Assembly (NCBI RefSeq): GCF_018263855.1
Contig: NZ_CP073318.1
Coordinates: 3,038,001 to 3,102,000, forward strand
Origin: Kutzneria sp. CA-103260
GTDB taxonomy: Bacteria; Actinomycetota; Actinomycetes; Mycobacteriales; Pseudonocardiaceae
DNA: 64,000 bases
Reading direction: 5' to 3'
Shown here: positions 41,412-49,471 of the stretch, piece by piece
Position numbering within the stretch: the first letter of the stretch is position 1
Layout of the letters: every line of letters starts with the position of its first letter
The notes under the pieces: model-generated
What the model was told of the DNA's origin: nothing
Database searches by the model: none
What the model saw: only the letters and a program-made list of their open reading frames with translations
Made by a program: the position numbers and the translations under genes

Positions 41412-42194
41412 GTGCGAAGTGGACATCCCTACCTGGCCGACGGCCCGCATCCGCGCGCGCTGGCGCACCGGGGCTGGCACGTCGGCGAGCTGGCCGGCAT
41501 GGAGAACTCGATGAGCGCGTTCCGGCGGGCGGTCGAGGAGGGCTACCGGTACATCGAGACGGACGTGCAGGCCACCACGGATGGGGTGGTCGTGGTGCAG
41601 CACGACGACGTGCTGGACCGGACCACCGACCGGCAGGGGGTGATCGCCAAGCTGCCGTGGTCGGAGGTGGGCCAGGCCAACGTGGGCGGGCGGGAGCCGA
41701 TTCCGACGCTGGAGGCGGTGCTGGAGGAACTGCCGACGGCGCTGCTCAACGTAGACGTGAAGGCCGACAACGCCGCTGGTCCGGTGCTGCGGGTGCTGGA
41801 GCGGTGCAACGCGTGGGACCGGGTGTGTCTGGCGTCGTTCTCCGACGCGCGGCTGGCCCGGCTGCGGAAGGCGGCGGGGCCGAAGCTGGTGACGTCGATG
41901 GGTCCGGGGACGGTGGCGGCGCTGTGGGCGTCGGGGCGGTGGCCGTGGCTGGGCACGGCCCGGTTCGTGCGGGGCCAGATGGCGCAGGTGCCCGAGCAGC
42001 AGGGGCCGCTGCGGGTGGTGGATCACCGGTTCGTGGCGGCCGCGCACCAGCGGGGGCTGGAGGTGCACGTGTGGACCGTCGACGAGGAGCCCGAGATGCG
42101 GCAGCTGCTCGACATCGGCGTGGACGGCATCGTCACCGACCGTCCGGACGTGTTGCGGGACGTGTTGAAGTCGCGCGGTGAATGGGCCGTCTAG
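41412..42194 (+). CDS. Glycerophosphodiester phosphodiesterase
   Basis: A 260-aa TIM-barrel GDPD. Catalytic motifs are LAHRGW with the following ENSMSAFRRAVEEGYRYIETDV, then VVVVQHDDVLDRTTD and, at the end, VHVWTVDEEPEMRQLLDIGVDGIVTDRPD. It hydrolyses glycerophosphodiesters to glycerol-3-phosphate and an alcohol. There is no signal peptide, so it is cytoplasmic. The GTG at 41412 is chosen because the upstream frame to 41310 reads through the divergent gene's start region. Confidence 0.9.
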   Translation: MRSGHPYLADGPHPRALAHRGWHVGELAGMENSMSAFRRAVEEGYRYIETDVQATTDGVVVVQHDDVLDRTTDRQGVIAKLPWSEVGQANVGGREPIPTLEAVLEELPTALLNVDVKADNAAGPVLRVLERCNAWDRVCLASFSDARLARLRKAAGPKLVTSMGPGTVAALWASGRWPWLGTARFVRGQMAQVPEQQGPLRVVDHRFVAAAHQRGLEVHVWTVDEEPEMRQLLDIGVDGIVTDRPDVLRDVLKSRGEWAV

Positions 42195-42212
42195 CTGGGG
42201 GCACGTCACAAG

Positions 42213-42243
42213 TTGACAACCCGCGTCGCCGTGTCGCCATGAT
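42213..42243 (+). promoter_or_regulatory. Possible sigma-A-type promoter of the MFS gene
   Basis: TTGACA at 42213-42218 and CATGAT at 42238-42243 are 19 bp apart, 49 bp before the ATG of the transporter. The spacing is long, so this is tentative. Confidence 0.35.
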
Positions 42244-42291
42244 CACAAGTACTGTCCGGCCACACCCGACGAGCGACGCCGGAAGGCAGCG

Positions 42292-43650
42292 ATGACACAG
42301 GCCCCCACCCAGGCCGCCGGCGACCCGGCGATCAAGCGGCTCCGGTTCGGTTGGTACAGCTACGGCTGGTCGGCACAGGTGTTCGAGACCACGGTGCTGG
42401 CCGTGTTCATGAGCCGCTACCTGCCGTTCGTGGCGGGCAAGGCGGTCGGTGAGAGCGGCCGGCTGCACATCCTGGGCATCCCGATCGCGCCGGGCTCGCT
42501 GTTCACCTACACGGTGTCGCTGGGCTCGGTGCTGCTGATCGTGCTGATGCCGATCGTCGGGGCGTTCGCCGACCGGACCGGGCGCAAGCGGCAGATGCTG
42601 TTCGCGTTCGCCTACCTGGGCGCGCTGGCCTGTGCGGCGATGGTGTTCGTGGGCATCACCGACTGGGTGCTGGGCTCGGTGCTGTTCATGGTGGCGTTCC
42701 TGACGTACAAGTGCGCGCGGGTGGTCTACAACTCACTGCTGCCGGACCTGGCTGGTTCGGACGAGCGGGACGCGGTGTCCTCGGTCGGCTGGGCCGCCGG
42801 CTATCTGGGCGGCGGCGTGCTGCTGGCGCTGAACTTCGTCGCCTCGTTCTTCATCGCGGACAGCTCGGTGCTGGCCCGGCTGTCGCTGTGCAGCGCGGGT
42901 GTGTGGTGGGCGGCGTTCATGATCGTGCCGGCGGTGATCCTGCGGAAGATGCCGATGTCGGCCGACGCCCACGCGCCGAAGGCCGGCTCGGCGTTCACGG
43001 CGGGCTTCAAGGAGCTGGGCGACACGCTCAGGCATCTGCGGCTGTACCCGTGGACGTTGCTGTTCCTGCTGGCCTACCTCGTCTACTACGACGGCATCGC
43101 GACCACCACGACGCTGGCCGCCGACTACGGGCAGAACGAGCTGGGGCTCACGGACAACATCCTGCTCTCGGCGATCCTGCTGGTGCAGTTCGCCTCGTTC
43201 GGCGGGGTGCTGCTGCTGGGCAGGCTGTCCGAGCGGTGGGGCGCCAAGCGGGTCGTGGTGTGGTCGCTGGTGGTGTGGTCGGTGCTGATCACGCTGGCGT
43301 ACTTCCTGCAGGCCGGGCAGCCGGTGCAGTTCTACCTGCTGGCCGTCGGGATCTCGCTGGTGCTGGGTGGCAGCCAGGCGTTGTCCCGGTCGATGTTCGC
43401 CAGCATGATCCCGACCGGCAAGGAGGCGGAGTACTTCAGCCTGTTCGAGATCTCCAGCTCCGGCACCTCGGCGCTGGGGCCACTGGTGTTCGGGCTGGTG
43501 CTGCAGAACACCGGCAGCTACCGGTCGGCGATCTTCTCGCTGATCGCCTTCTTCGTGCTCGGGCTGATCCTGCTGCTGCTGGTCAACGTGCGCAAGGCGA
43601 TCACCGCGGCCGGCAACGAGCTGCCCGCCACCCTCCGCCGTGAGCGATAA
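42292..43650 (+). CDS. MFS transporter, UMF1/Atg22-like
   Basis: A 452-aa major facilitator with about 12 membrane helices. Features include FGWYSYGWSAQVFETTVLAVFMSRYLP at the N terminus, the loop ADRTGRKRQ, YNSLLPDLAGSDERDAVSSVGWAAGYLGGG, and MIPTGKEAEYFSLFEISSSGTS, all diagnostic for the UMF1/Atg22 branch. Fungal Atg22 exports amino acids from the vacuole; bacterial substrates are unknown. It lies just before the hydrogenase operon, with a regulated-looking promoter in between, so it is probably a separate unit. Confidence 0.88.
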   Translation: MTQAPTQAAGDPAIKRLRFGWYSYGWSAQVFETTVLAVFMSRYLPFVAGKAVGESGRLHILGIPIAPGSLFTYTVSLGSVLLIVLMPIVGAFADRTGRKRQMLFAFAYLGALACAAMVFVGITDWVLGSVLFMVAFLTYKCARVVYNSLLPDLAGSDERDAVSSVGWAAGYLGGGVLLALNFVASFFIADSSVLARLSLCSAGVWWAAFMIVPAVILRKMPMSADAHAPKAGSAFTAGFKELGDTLRHLRLYPWTLLFLLAYLVYYDGIATTTTLAADYGQNELGLTDNILLSAILLVQFASFGGVLLLGRLSERWGAKRVVVWSLVVWSVLITLAYFLQAGQPVQFYLLAVGISLVLGGSQALSRSMFASMIPTGKEAEYFSLFEISSSGTSALGPLVFGLVLQNTGSYRSAIFSLIAFFVLGLILLLLVNVRKAITAAGNELPATLRRER

Positions 43651-43654
43651 CATA

Positions 43655-43666
43655 TTGAACGTTCAA
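43655..43666. promoter_or_regulatory. Perfect palindrome at the head of the hydrogenase promoter region
   Basis: TTGAACGTTCAA, a 12-bp perfect palindrome, sits 4 bp past the transporter stop inside the most AT-rich stretch of this area (43650-43690). It is a candidate regulator-binding site 15 bp upstream of the hydrogenase -35 box. Confidence 0.5.
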
Positions 43667-43680
43667 AATCAATTCTCTTG

Positions 43681-43709
43681 TTGTGTGATGTCTGTGACAG
43701 TTCTAGGCT
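43681..43709 (+). promoter_or_regulatory. Promoter of the hydrogenase operon
   Basis: TTGTGT (43681-43686) and TAGGCT (43704-43709) are exactly 17 bp apart, 49 bp before the first gene. This is the only good sigma-A-like pair upstream of the operon. Confidence 0.5.
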
Positions 43710-43723
43710 GAGACAGTTCTGTC
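43696..43723. repeat. Direct repeats overlapping the hydrogenase promoter
   Basis: GACAGTTCT occurs at 43696-43704 and 43712-43720, a period of 16 bp, flanking the -10 box. The second copy extends to the interrupted palindrome GACAG-TT-CTGTC. Two equal boxes across a -10 region suggest a repressor that controls the operon. Confidence 0.5.
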
Positions 43724-43758
43724 CGCTCTATCTCTCACCGCGAGGGAAGTGACCCCCG

Positions 43759-44361
43759 ATGGCGCGGGCACCCGGCAGCGTCACGCCCCGTGCGCTGTTC
43801 GACCGCCGCACCGCCCCCGTCGACGACCTGGCCGCGCAGGCCGAGGACGTGGCCCGGGCCTGCCACGCCATGGCCGTGCGCTTCCACCGCGGCGGCAAGC
43901 TGGTGGTGTTCGGCAACGGCGGGTCCGCGACCGACGCCCAGCACGTGGCCGTGGAGTTCGTGCACCCGGTGATCGTCGGCAAGCGGGCCCTGCCGGCGGT
44001 GTCGCTGGCCTCGGACGTGGCCACGCTCACCGGCGTCGGCCTGGACCAGGCCTTCGCCCACCAGATCCGGTTCCTGGCCGAACCCGCCGACGTCGCGCTG
44101 GCGCTGTCGGTCGACGGCCACTGTCCCAACGTCCTGAGCGGCCTGGCCGAGGCGCGCGCGCTGGGCATGTTGACGGTGGCACTGGTCGGCGGGGACGGCG
44201 GCCAGGTCGCGGAGCAGCGGGCGGCCGACCACGTGCTGGTCGCCCGCTCCGATGACCCGCGTGTGGTCAAAGAGGTGCACGTCACCGCGTACCACGTGCT
44301 GTGGGAGCTGGTGCACGTGTTCTTCGAACAACCCGGGGTCCTCGATCCGACGGTGCTCTGA
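43759..44361 (+). CDS. SIS-domain protein, phosphoheptose isomerase (GmhA)-like, first in the hydrogenase operon
   Basis: A 200-aa SIS-fold protein with the GmhA signature GGKLVVFGNGGSATDAQHVAVEF (residues 47-69), followed by LASDVATLTGVGLD and VDGHCPNVLSGLAEAR. GmhA isomerises sedoheptulose-7-phosphate for heptose synthesis, but no heptose genes are near. This copy is the first gene of the hydrogenase operon and overlaps the HypC-like gene by one base. The usual phosphate-binding STSGNS reads SVDGHCPN here, so phosphosugar binding may be altered. A role in hydrogenase maturation is inferred from context alone. Confidence 0.85.
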   Translation: MARAPGSVTPRALFDRRTAPVDDLAAQAEDVARACHAMAVRFHRGGKLVVFGNGGSATDAQHVAVEFVHPVIVGKRALPAVSLASDVATLTGVGLDQAFAHQIRFLAEPADVALALSVDGHCPNVLSGLAEARALGMLTVALVGGDGGQVAEQRAADHVLVARSDDPRVVKEVHVTAYHVLWELVHVFFEQPGVLDPTVL

Positions 44362-44591
44362 TGATCACCGGATCGGGTGAGGATCCCCCCTGCGCCGCTA
44401 ACGGGTGCATCACCTGTGGCGACACCGCGGTGGTGGTCACCGTGGTGAAGCTGCTGCCCGACGGGCTGGCGGTCGTGGACACCGGCGCCGGGCGCGAGGA
44501 GATCAGCGTCGCCCTGGTCGACGCCGTGGTCGGCACGAGCGTGCTGGCCCACGCCGGCGAGGCCATCGCCGTGATCGAGGACCAGCCATGA
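44361..44591 (+). CDS. HypC/HupF-like protein without the N-terminal Met-Cys
   Basis: A 76-aa protein of the HypC/HupF beta-barrel family: CITCGDTAVVVTVVKLLPDGLAVVD, then ISVALVDAVVGTSVLAHAGEAIAVI. True HypC needs Cys at position 2 to carry the Fe(CN)2CO precursor; here the chain starts MITGSG and its Cys residues are at 11, 16 and 19 (CAANGCITC). A canonical HypC is encoded further down (51850), so this is a second, divergent paralogue. It is coupled on both sides (TGATG and ATGA) to the two SIS genes. Confidence 0.82.
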   Translation: MITGSGEDPPCAANGCITCGDTAVVVTVVKLLPDGLAVVDTGAGREEISVALVDAVVGTSVLAHAGEAIAVIEDQP

Positions 44592-45241
44592 CCGGCGTCG
44601 AATCGCTCTACCCGTTCCTCTACGCCGACCAGGTCGACGTGGCCGCGGTGCTGGCGCAGGTCAGCGCCTCGACGGTGGCCAAGGCCCGGGAGATCACCGA
44701 GCTGCGGCAGCGGGTGCTCGCCGAGCAGGGCGAGCGGCTGGACCGCTGCGCGGCGCAGATGGCCGAGCGGTTCGCCGCGGGCGGGCGGCTGCTGTCGTTC
44801 GGCAACGGCGGCTCCTCCACCGACGCCCAGGAGGTCGCTGGGCTGTTCCTGTCCCCCGGCGGCGGGCATCGGCCGCTGCCGGCGCTGTGCCTGACCAACG
44901 ACATCGCCGTGGTCACCGCGCTGACCAACGACATCGGCTTCGACGTGGTGTTCGCCCGGCAGCTGGCCGCGCTGTCCCGGCCCGGCGACATCGCGGTGGG
45001 GCTGTCCACCAGCGGCAACTCGGCCAATCTGCTGGCCGCGTTCGACGAGGCGGCCCGGCGCGGGCTGCTCACCGTGGGCGTGGCCGGCTACGACGGCGGG
45101 CGGATGGCCGAGCTGGACTCGGTCGACCACCTGTTCACCGTGCCCTCGGCCTCCGTGCACCGGGTGCAGGAGGCGCAGACCACCGTCTACCACGTGCTGT
45201 GGGAACTCGTTCTCGACCGGCTCAGGGGTGACAACACATGA
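44588..45241 (+). CDS. Second SIS-domain protein of the hydrogenase operon
   Basis: A 217-aa SIS protein: GGRLLSFGNGGSSTDAQEVAGLFLSP, then a canonical phosphosugar loop LSTSGNSANLLAAFDEA. Unlike the first copy, its STSGNS is intact, so the two may form a heteromeric pair with one catalytic-type and one altered site. Helices at the N terminus (about 1-50) are longer than in GmhA. Its stop overlaps the small-subunit start (ATGA), showing tight coupling of this module to the hydrogenase itself. Confidence 0.85.
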   Translation: MTGVESLYPFLYADQVDVAAVLAQVSASTVAKAREITELRQRVLAEQGERLDRCAAQMAERFAAGGRLLSFGNGGSSTDAQEVAGLFLSPGGGHRPLPALCLTNDIAVVTALTNDIGFDVVFARQLAALSRPGDIAVGLSTSGNSANLLAAFDEAARRGLLTVGVAGYDGGRMAELDSVDHLFTVPSASVHRVQEAQTTVYHVLWELVLDRLRGDNT

Positions 45242-46281
45242 GCACCACCGAAGAGCAGCCCATCCACATCCTCTGGATCAACGCCGGCCTGAGCTGCGAC
45301 GGGGACTCTGTCGCGCTGACCGCGGCGACCCAGCCGTCCATCGAGGAGATCGTGCTCGGCGCCCTACCTGGGCTGCCGAAGATCGCCGTGCACTGGCCGC
45401 TGATCGACTTCGAGTGCGGTCCGGTGCAGGGCGCGGACAACTTCATCGACTGGTTCCACCGAGCCGACGCCGGCGAGCTGGAGCCGTTCGTGCTCGTCGT
45501 CGAGGGCTCCATCCCCAACGAGTCGATCAAGTCCGAGGGCTACTGGTGCGGGTTCGGCAACAACCCCGAGACCGGGCAGCCGATGACCACCAGCGAGTGG
45601 CTGGACCGGTTGGCCCCCAAGGCGTTGGCGGTGCTGGCGGTCGGCACGTGCGCCGCCTACGGCGGGATCCACGCCATGGCCGGCAACCCGACCGGGGCGA
45701 TGGGGGTGCCGGACTACCTGGGCTGGGACTGGAAGTCCAAGGCCGGCATCCCGATCGTGTGCGTGCCGGGCTGCCCCATCCACCCGGACAACCTGTCCGA
45801 GACGATCCTGTACCTGCTGTACCTGGCGGCCGGGCAGGCCCCGATGATCCCGCTCGACGAGCAGCTGCGGCCGCAGTGGCTGTTCGGCAACACCGTGCAC
45901 GAGGGCTGCGACCGGGCCGGCTACTACGAGCAGGGCCAGTTCGCCGCCGAGTACGGCGACCCCAAGTGCCTGGTCAAGATCGGCTGCTGGGGGCCGGTGG
46001 TCAAGTGCAACGTGCCCAAGCGGGGCTGGATCAACGGCATCGGCGGCTGCCCCAACGTGGGCGGCATCTGCATCGGCTGCACCATGCCCGGATTCCCGGA
46101 CCAGTTCATGCCGTTCATGGACGAGCCGCCCGGCGCGCGGGTGTCGGCCGCGGCCAGCGGCGCCTACGGGTCGGTGATCCGCCGGCTGCGCGGCATCACG
46201 CTGCGCAAGGCCGACCGCGAGCCCAAGTGGCGCGCGAAAGGCAAGGAGCTGCACACCGGCTACACCTCGTCCTGGCGCTAG
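45238..46281 (+). CDS. hhyS: Group 1h-type [NiFe]-hydrogenase small subunit
   Basis: A 347-aa iron-sulfur subunit that carries electrons from the active site. The proximal-cluster motif is AGLSCDGDSVALT, where Asp replaces the second Cys of the standard CxxC, as in the actinobacterial-type hydrogenase of Ralstonia eutropha. Later ligands lie in VGTCAAYGG, VPGCPIHPDN, HEGCDRAG, KIGCWGPVVKCN and GGCPNVGGICIGC. There is no Tat signal or membrane anchor, so the enzyme is cytoplasmic. This class oxidises atmospheric H2 in starved aerobic actinobacteria and tolerates O2. It is coupled to the upstream SIS gene and followed after 10 bp by the large subunit. Confidence 0.95.
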   Translation: MSTTEEQPIHILWINAGLSCDGDSVALTAATQPSIEEIVLGALPGLPKIAVHWPLIDFECGPVQGADNFIDWFHRADAGELEPFVLVVEGSIPNESIKSEGYWCGFGNNPETGQPMTTSEWLDRLAPKALAVLAVGTCAAYGGIHAMAGNPTGAMGVPDYLGWDWKSKAGIPIVCVPGCPIHPDNLSETILYLLYLAAGQAPMIPLDEQLRPQWLFGNTVHEGCDRAGYYEQGQFAAEYGDPKCLVKIGCWGPVVKCNVPKRGWINGIGGCPNVGGICIGCTMPGFPDQFMPFMDEPPGARVSAAASGAYGSVIRRLRGITLRKADREPKWRAKGKELHTGYTSSWR

Positions 46282-46291
46282 GGAGACCCCG

Positions 46292-48049
46292 ATGACAACC
46301 TCTGACAACCTCGTCGAGATGTCGTGGGACCCGATCACCCGGATCGTGGGCAGCCTGGGCATCTACACGAAGATCGACTGGGCGGCCAAACGCGTCGTCG
46401 AGTGCCACTCCACGTCCTCGGTGTTCCGCGGCTACAGCATCTTCATGAAGGGCAAGGACCCCCGCGACGCGCACTTCATCACCAGCCGGATCTGCGGGAT
46501 CTGCGGCGACAACCACGCCACCTGCTCGGTCTACACCCAGAACATGGCCTACGGCGTGCGGCCGCCGCACCTGGGCGAGTGGATCATCAACCTGGGCGAG
46601 GCCGCCGAGTACATGTTCGACCACAACATCTTCCAGGAGAACCTGGTCGGCGTGGACTACTGCGAGCGCATGGTCCGCGAGACCAACCCGGGCGTGCTGG
46701 AGCAGGCCGACCGCACCGAGGCCCCGCACGCCGGCGAGCACGGCTACCGCACCATCGGCGACATCATGCGCTCGCTCAACCCGCTGGAGGGCGAGTTCTA
46801 CCGCGAGGCGCTGCAGGTGTCCCGGTCCACGCGGGAGATGTTCTGCCTGATGGAGGGCCGGCACGTGCACCCGTCCACGCTGTACCCGGGCGGGGTCGGC
46901 ACGGTGGCGACGGTGCAGCTGTTCACCGACTACCTGACCCGGCTGATGCGGTACGTGGAGTTCATGAAGCGAGTCGTGCCCATGCACGACGACCTGTTCG
47001 ACTTCTTCTACGAGGCGCTGCCCGGCTACGAGGAGGTCGGCCGCCGCCGGGTGCTGCTGGGCTGCTGGGGCTCGCTCAACGACCCGGCGTTCTGCGACTT
47101 CTCCTACCGGAACATGGCCGACTGGGGCCGCAAGATGTTCGTCACGCCCGGGGTGGTGGTGGACGGCAAGCTGGTGACCACCAACCTGGTCGACATCAAC
47201 CTGGGCATCCGGATCCTGCTGGGCTCCTCGTTCTACGAGGACTGGGAGGACCAGGAGATGTTCGTGACGCAGGACCCGCTGGGCAACCCGGTGGACCGCC
47301 GCCACCCCTGGAACCAGCACACCATTCCCCGGCCGGCCAAACGGGACTTCGACGACAAGTACTCGTGGACGATGTCGCCGCGCTGGTTCGACGGCACCGA
47401 CCACCTCGCCCTGGACACCGGCGGCGGCCCCATCGCCCGGCTGTGGACCACGGCGCTGGCCAACCTGGTGCACACGCCGTACGTGAACGCCACCGGGCAC
47501 TCGGTGCGGATCGACCTGCCGCGCACCGCGACCAAGCCCGAGGCCAGCTTCGAGTGGACGATTCCCCGGTGGAGCAACGCCCTGGAGCGCAACCGGGCCC
47601 GCACCTACTTCCAGGCCTACGCCGCCGGTCTGGCCCTGCACTTCGTGGAGCAGGCGCTGGCCGAGATCCGCGGCGGCCACACCAAGACGTGGGAGAAGTT
47701 CACCGTGCCCGACGAGGCCATCAGCTGCGGCTTCACCGAGGCCGTGCGGGGTGTGCTGTCGCACCACATGGTGGTCCGCGGCGGGAAGATCGCCAACTAC
47801 CACCCGTACCCGCCGACGCCGTGGAACGGCAGCGTGCGGGACTCGTTCGGCACGGCCGGCCCGTACGAGGACGCCGTGCAGAACACGCCGATCTTCGAGG
47901 AGAACAGCCAGGAGAACTTCAAGGGCATCGACATCATGCGGGCGGTGCGCAGCTTCGACCCGTGCCTGCCGTGCGGGGTCCACATGAACCTGTCGACCGG
48001 CCGGGTGATCGACACCGTGCACACCCCGCACGCGTTCCTCGGGGCGTGA
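46292..48049 (+). CDS. hhyL: Group 1h-type [NiFe]-hydrogenase large subunit
   Basis: A 585-aa catalytic subunit. The first pair of nickel ligands is in SRICGICGDNHATCS (about residue 67). The second is in DPCLPCGVH near the C terminus, followed by a 21-residue tail that the maturation protease should remove. A segment of about 50 residues between TPGVVVDGK and RPAKRDFDDKYSW is the actinobacterial insertion. It oxidises H2 and passes electrons through HhyS. AGGGAGA lies 8 nt before the ATG. Confidence 0.95.
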   Translation: MTTSDNLVEMSWDPITRIVGSLGIYTKIDWAAKRVVECHSTSSVFRGYSIFMKGKDPRDAHFITSRICGICGDNHATCSVYTQNMAYGVRPPHLGEWIINLGEAAEYMFDHNIFQENLVGVDYCERMVRETNPGVLEQADRTEAPHAGEHGYRTIGDIMRSLNPLEGEFYREALQVSRSTREMFCLMEGRHVHPSTLYPGGVGTVATVQLFTDYLTRLMRYVEFMKRVVPMHDDLFDFFYEALPGYEEVGRRRVLLGCWGSLNDPAFCDFSYRNMADWGRKMFVTPGVVVDGKLVTTNLVDINLGIRILLGSSFYEDWEDQEMFVTQDPLGNPVDRRHPWNQHTIPRPAKRDFDDKYSWTMSPRWFDGTDHLALDTGGGPIARLWTTALANLVHTPYVNATGHSVRIDLPRTATKPEASFEWTIPRWSNALERNRARTYFQAYAAGLALHFVEQALAEIRGGHTKTWEKFTVPDEAISCGFTEAVRGVLSHHMVVRGGKIANYHPYPPTPWNGSVRDSFGTAGPYEDAVQNTPIFEENSQENFKGIDIMRAVRSFDPCLPCGVHMNLSTGRVIDTVHTPHAFLGA

Positions 48050-48053
48050 GGCG

Positions 48054-48884
48054 GTGGCATCCGCAGGTGAGGTGGGCGACCGGGTCGAGCGGCTGCTGGC
48101 CGAGTTCGAGGCGGTCGCCGACCCGACCCTGGCCGCCCGCGCCGAGGAGCTGGTCCGCACGGTCGTGGAGTTCTACGGGGCCGCGCTGGAACGGGTCGTG
48201 GAGTTGGCGCCGGAGCCGGTGCTGGAGCGGCTGGCCGCCGACGGGCTGGTGTCGAGTGTGCTGGTGGTGCACGACCTGCACCCGCACAGCCTCCAGCAGC
48301 GGGTGCAGCACGCCCTGGACGCGGTGCGGCCCTACCTGGGGTCGCACTCCGGGGACGTCAGCCTGGTGGAGATCACCGACGACGGGGTGCTGCGGCTGGC
48401 GCTGGGCGGCAGCTGCAACGGATGCCCGTCGTCGATGGTGACGGTGAAGCTGGCGATCGAGCAGGCCATCGAGCACGCCGCCCCGGAGATCGTGCGCATC
48501 GACGTGGCGGGGGTGGTGCCGGAGGCGACCGGACCGGGCGGGCGGCCGCTGCTGCCGCTGGCGACGGCGGAGAAGGCGTCGTGGGTGGAGCTGGGCGAGG
48601 CCGACATGGTCGCCCCGGGCACCGTCTCCTCGGCGCGGGCGCAGGGCGCGGCGACGGTGGTGTGCAACGCCGAGGGGACGCTGTACGCGTATCGGGACCA
48701 GTGCTTCCGGTGCCGGGAACCGTTGTCCGGCGGGCATTTCGACGGGCGGATCCTGTCCTGCCCGTCGTGCGGCGCGGGCTACGACGTGGTGCTGGCCGGC
48801 CGGGCCGTGGACGGGAACGGGCACCTGGATCCGCTGCCCCTGCTGACCGAGGACGGCATGATCCGGGTGGCGGTGCCGGCATGA
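48054..48884 (+). CDS. NifU-domain/Rieske-like fusion protein of the hydrogenase operon
   Basis: A 276-aa protein. Residues 75-150 form a NifU C-terminal scaffold (LALGGSCNGCPSSMVTVK, with CxxC). Residues 185-275 have the Rieske fold (DQCFRCREPLSGGHFDGRILSCPSCGAGYDV), but both His ligands are missing: the motif is C-x2-C...C-x2-C instead of C-x-H...C-x2-H. It may hold a rubredoxin-like iron or a four-Cys cluster. A role as iron-sulfur donor or electron acceptor for the hydrogenase is inferred from position. GTG 48054 follows the large-subunit stop by 4 bp; the end overlaps the next gene (ATGA). Confidence 0.85.
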   Translation: MASAGEVGDRVERLLAEFEAVADPTLAARAEELVRTVVEFYGAALERVVELAPEPVLERLAADGLVSSVLVVHDLHPHSLQQRVQHALDAVRPYLGSHSGDVSLVEITDDGVLRLALGGSCNGCPSSMVTVKLAIEQAIEHAAPEIVRIDVAGVVPEATGPGGRPLLPLATAEKASWVELGEADMVAPGTVSSARAQGAATVVCNAEGTLYAYRDQCFRCREPLSGGHFDGRILSCPSCGAGYDVVLAGRAVDGNGHLDPLPLLTEDGMIRVAVPA

Positions 48885-49471
48885 CTTCAGGCTTGCGGCG
48901 GTTCGCCCAGCGACGTCCCGTGGACCGGCGGGAACGGTGCGAGATGTGCGCGCGGCCCATCGAGTCCGAGCACTCGCACGTGGTCAACGTGGAGTCGCGG
49001 GCCATCCTGTGCGCCTGCCGGCCCTGCTACCTGCTGTTCACCCACGACGGCGCGGGCAAGCACCGGGCCATCCCCTCCCGCCACGTCCACGTGCCGGACC
49101 TGGTCGGCGGCCGCGCGTGGTGGGAGTCGGCCGGGATTCCGGTGCGGATGGCGTTCGTGTTCACCAACTCCGAGCTCGGCGCGCCGGTGGCGTTCTATCC
49201 CAGTCCGGCCGGGGCGACCGAGTGCCTGCTGGCCCTGGAGTCGTGGACGCAGCTGCTGGCCGACAACCCGGCGGTGACCGATCTCGCGCCGGATGTGGAG
49301 GCGCTGCTGCTGAACCTGTCCGACGACCAGTGCGAGGGGTTCCTCGTGCCGATCGACGCCTGCTACCGGCTGGTGGGCCTGGTGCGGCTGCACTGGAAGG
49401 GCTTCGACGGCGGCACCGAGGCGTGGCAGGCGATCGACCGGTTCTTCACGGAGCTGCGGGCCCATGGCTGA
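48881..49471 (+). CDS. DUF5947 family hydrogenase-associated protein
   Basis: A 196-aa protein of the DUF5947 family. The N terminus has a zinc site, CEMCARPIESEHSHVVN and later CACRPCYLLF. The body includes RMAFVFTNSELGAPVAFYPSPAG and ALLLNLSDDQCEGFLVPIDACYRLVGLVR. Found with group 1h hydrogenases; function unknown. It overlaps both neighbours by 4-8 bp. Confidence 0.82.
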   Translation: MTSGLRRFAQRRPVDRRERCEMCARPIESEHSHVVNVESRAILCACRPCYLLFTHDGAGKHRAIPSRHVHVPDLVGGRAWWESAGIPVRMAFVFTNSELGAPVAFYPSPAGATECLLALESWTQLLADNPAVTDLAPDVEALLLNLSDDQCEGFLVPIDACYRLVGLVRLHWKGFDGGTEAWQAIDRFFTELRAHG

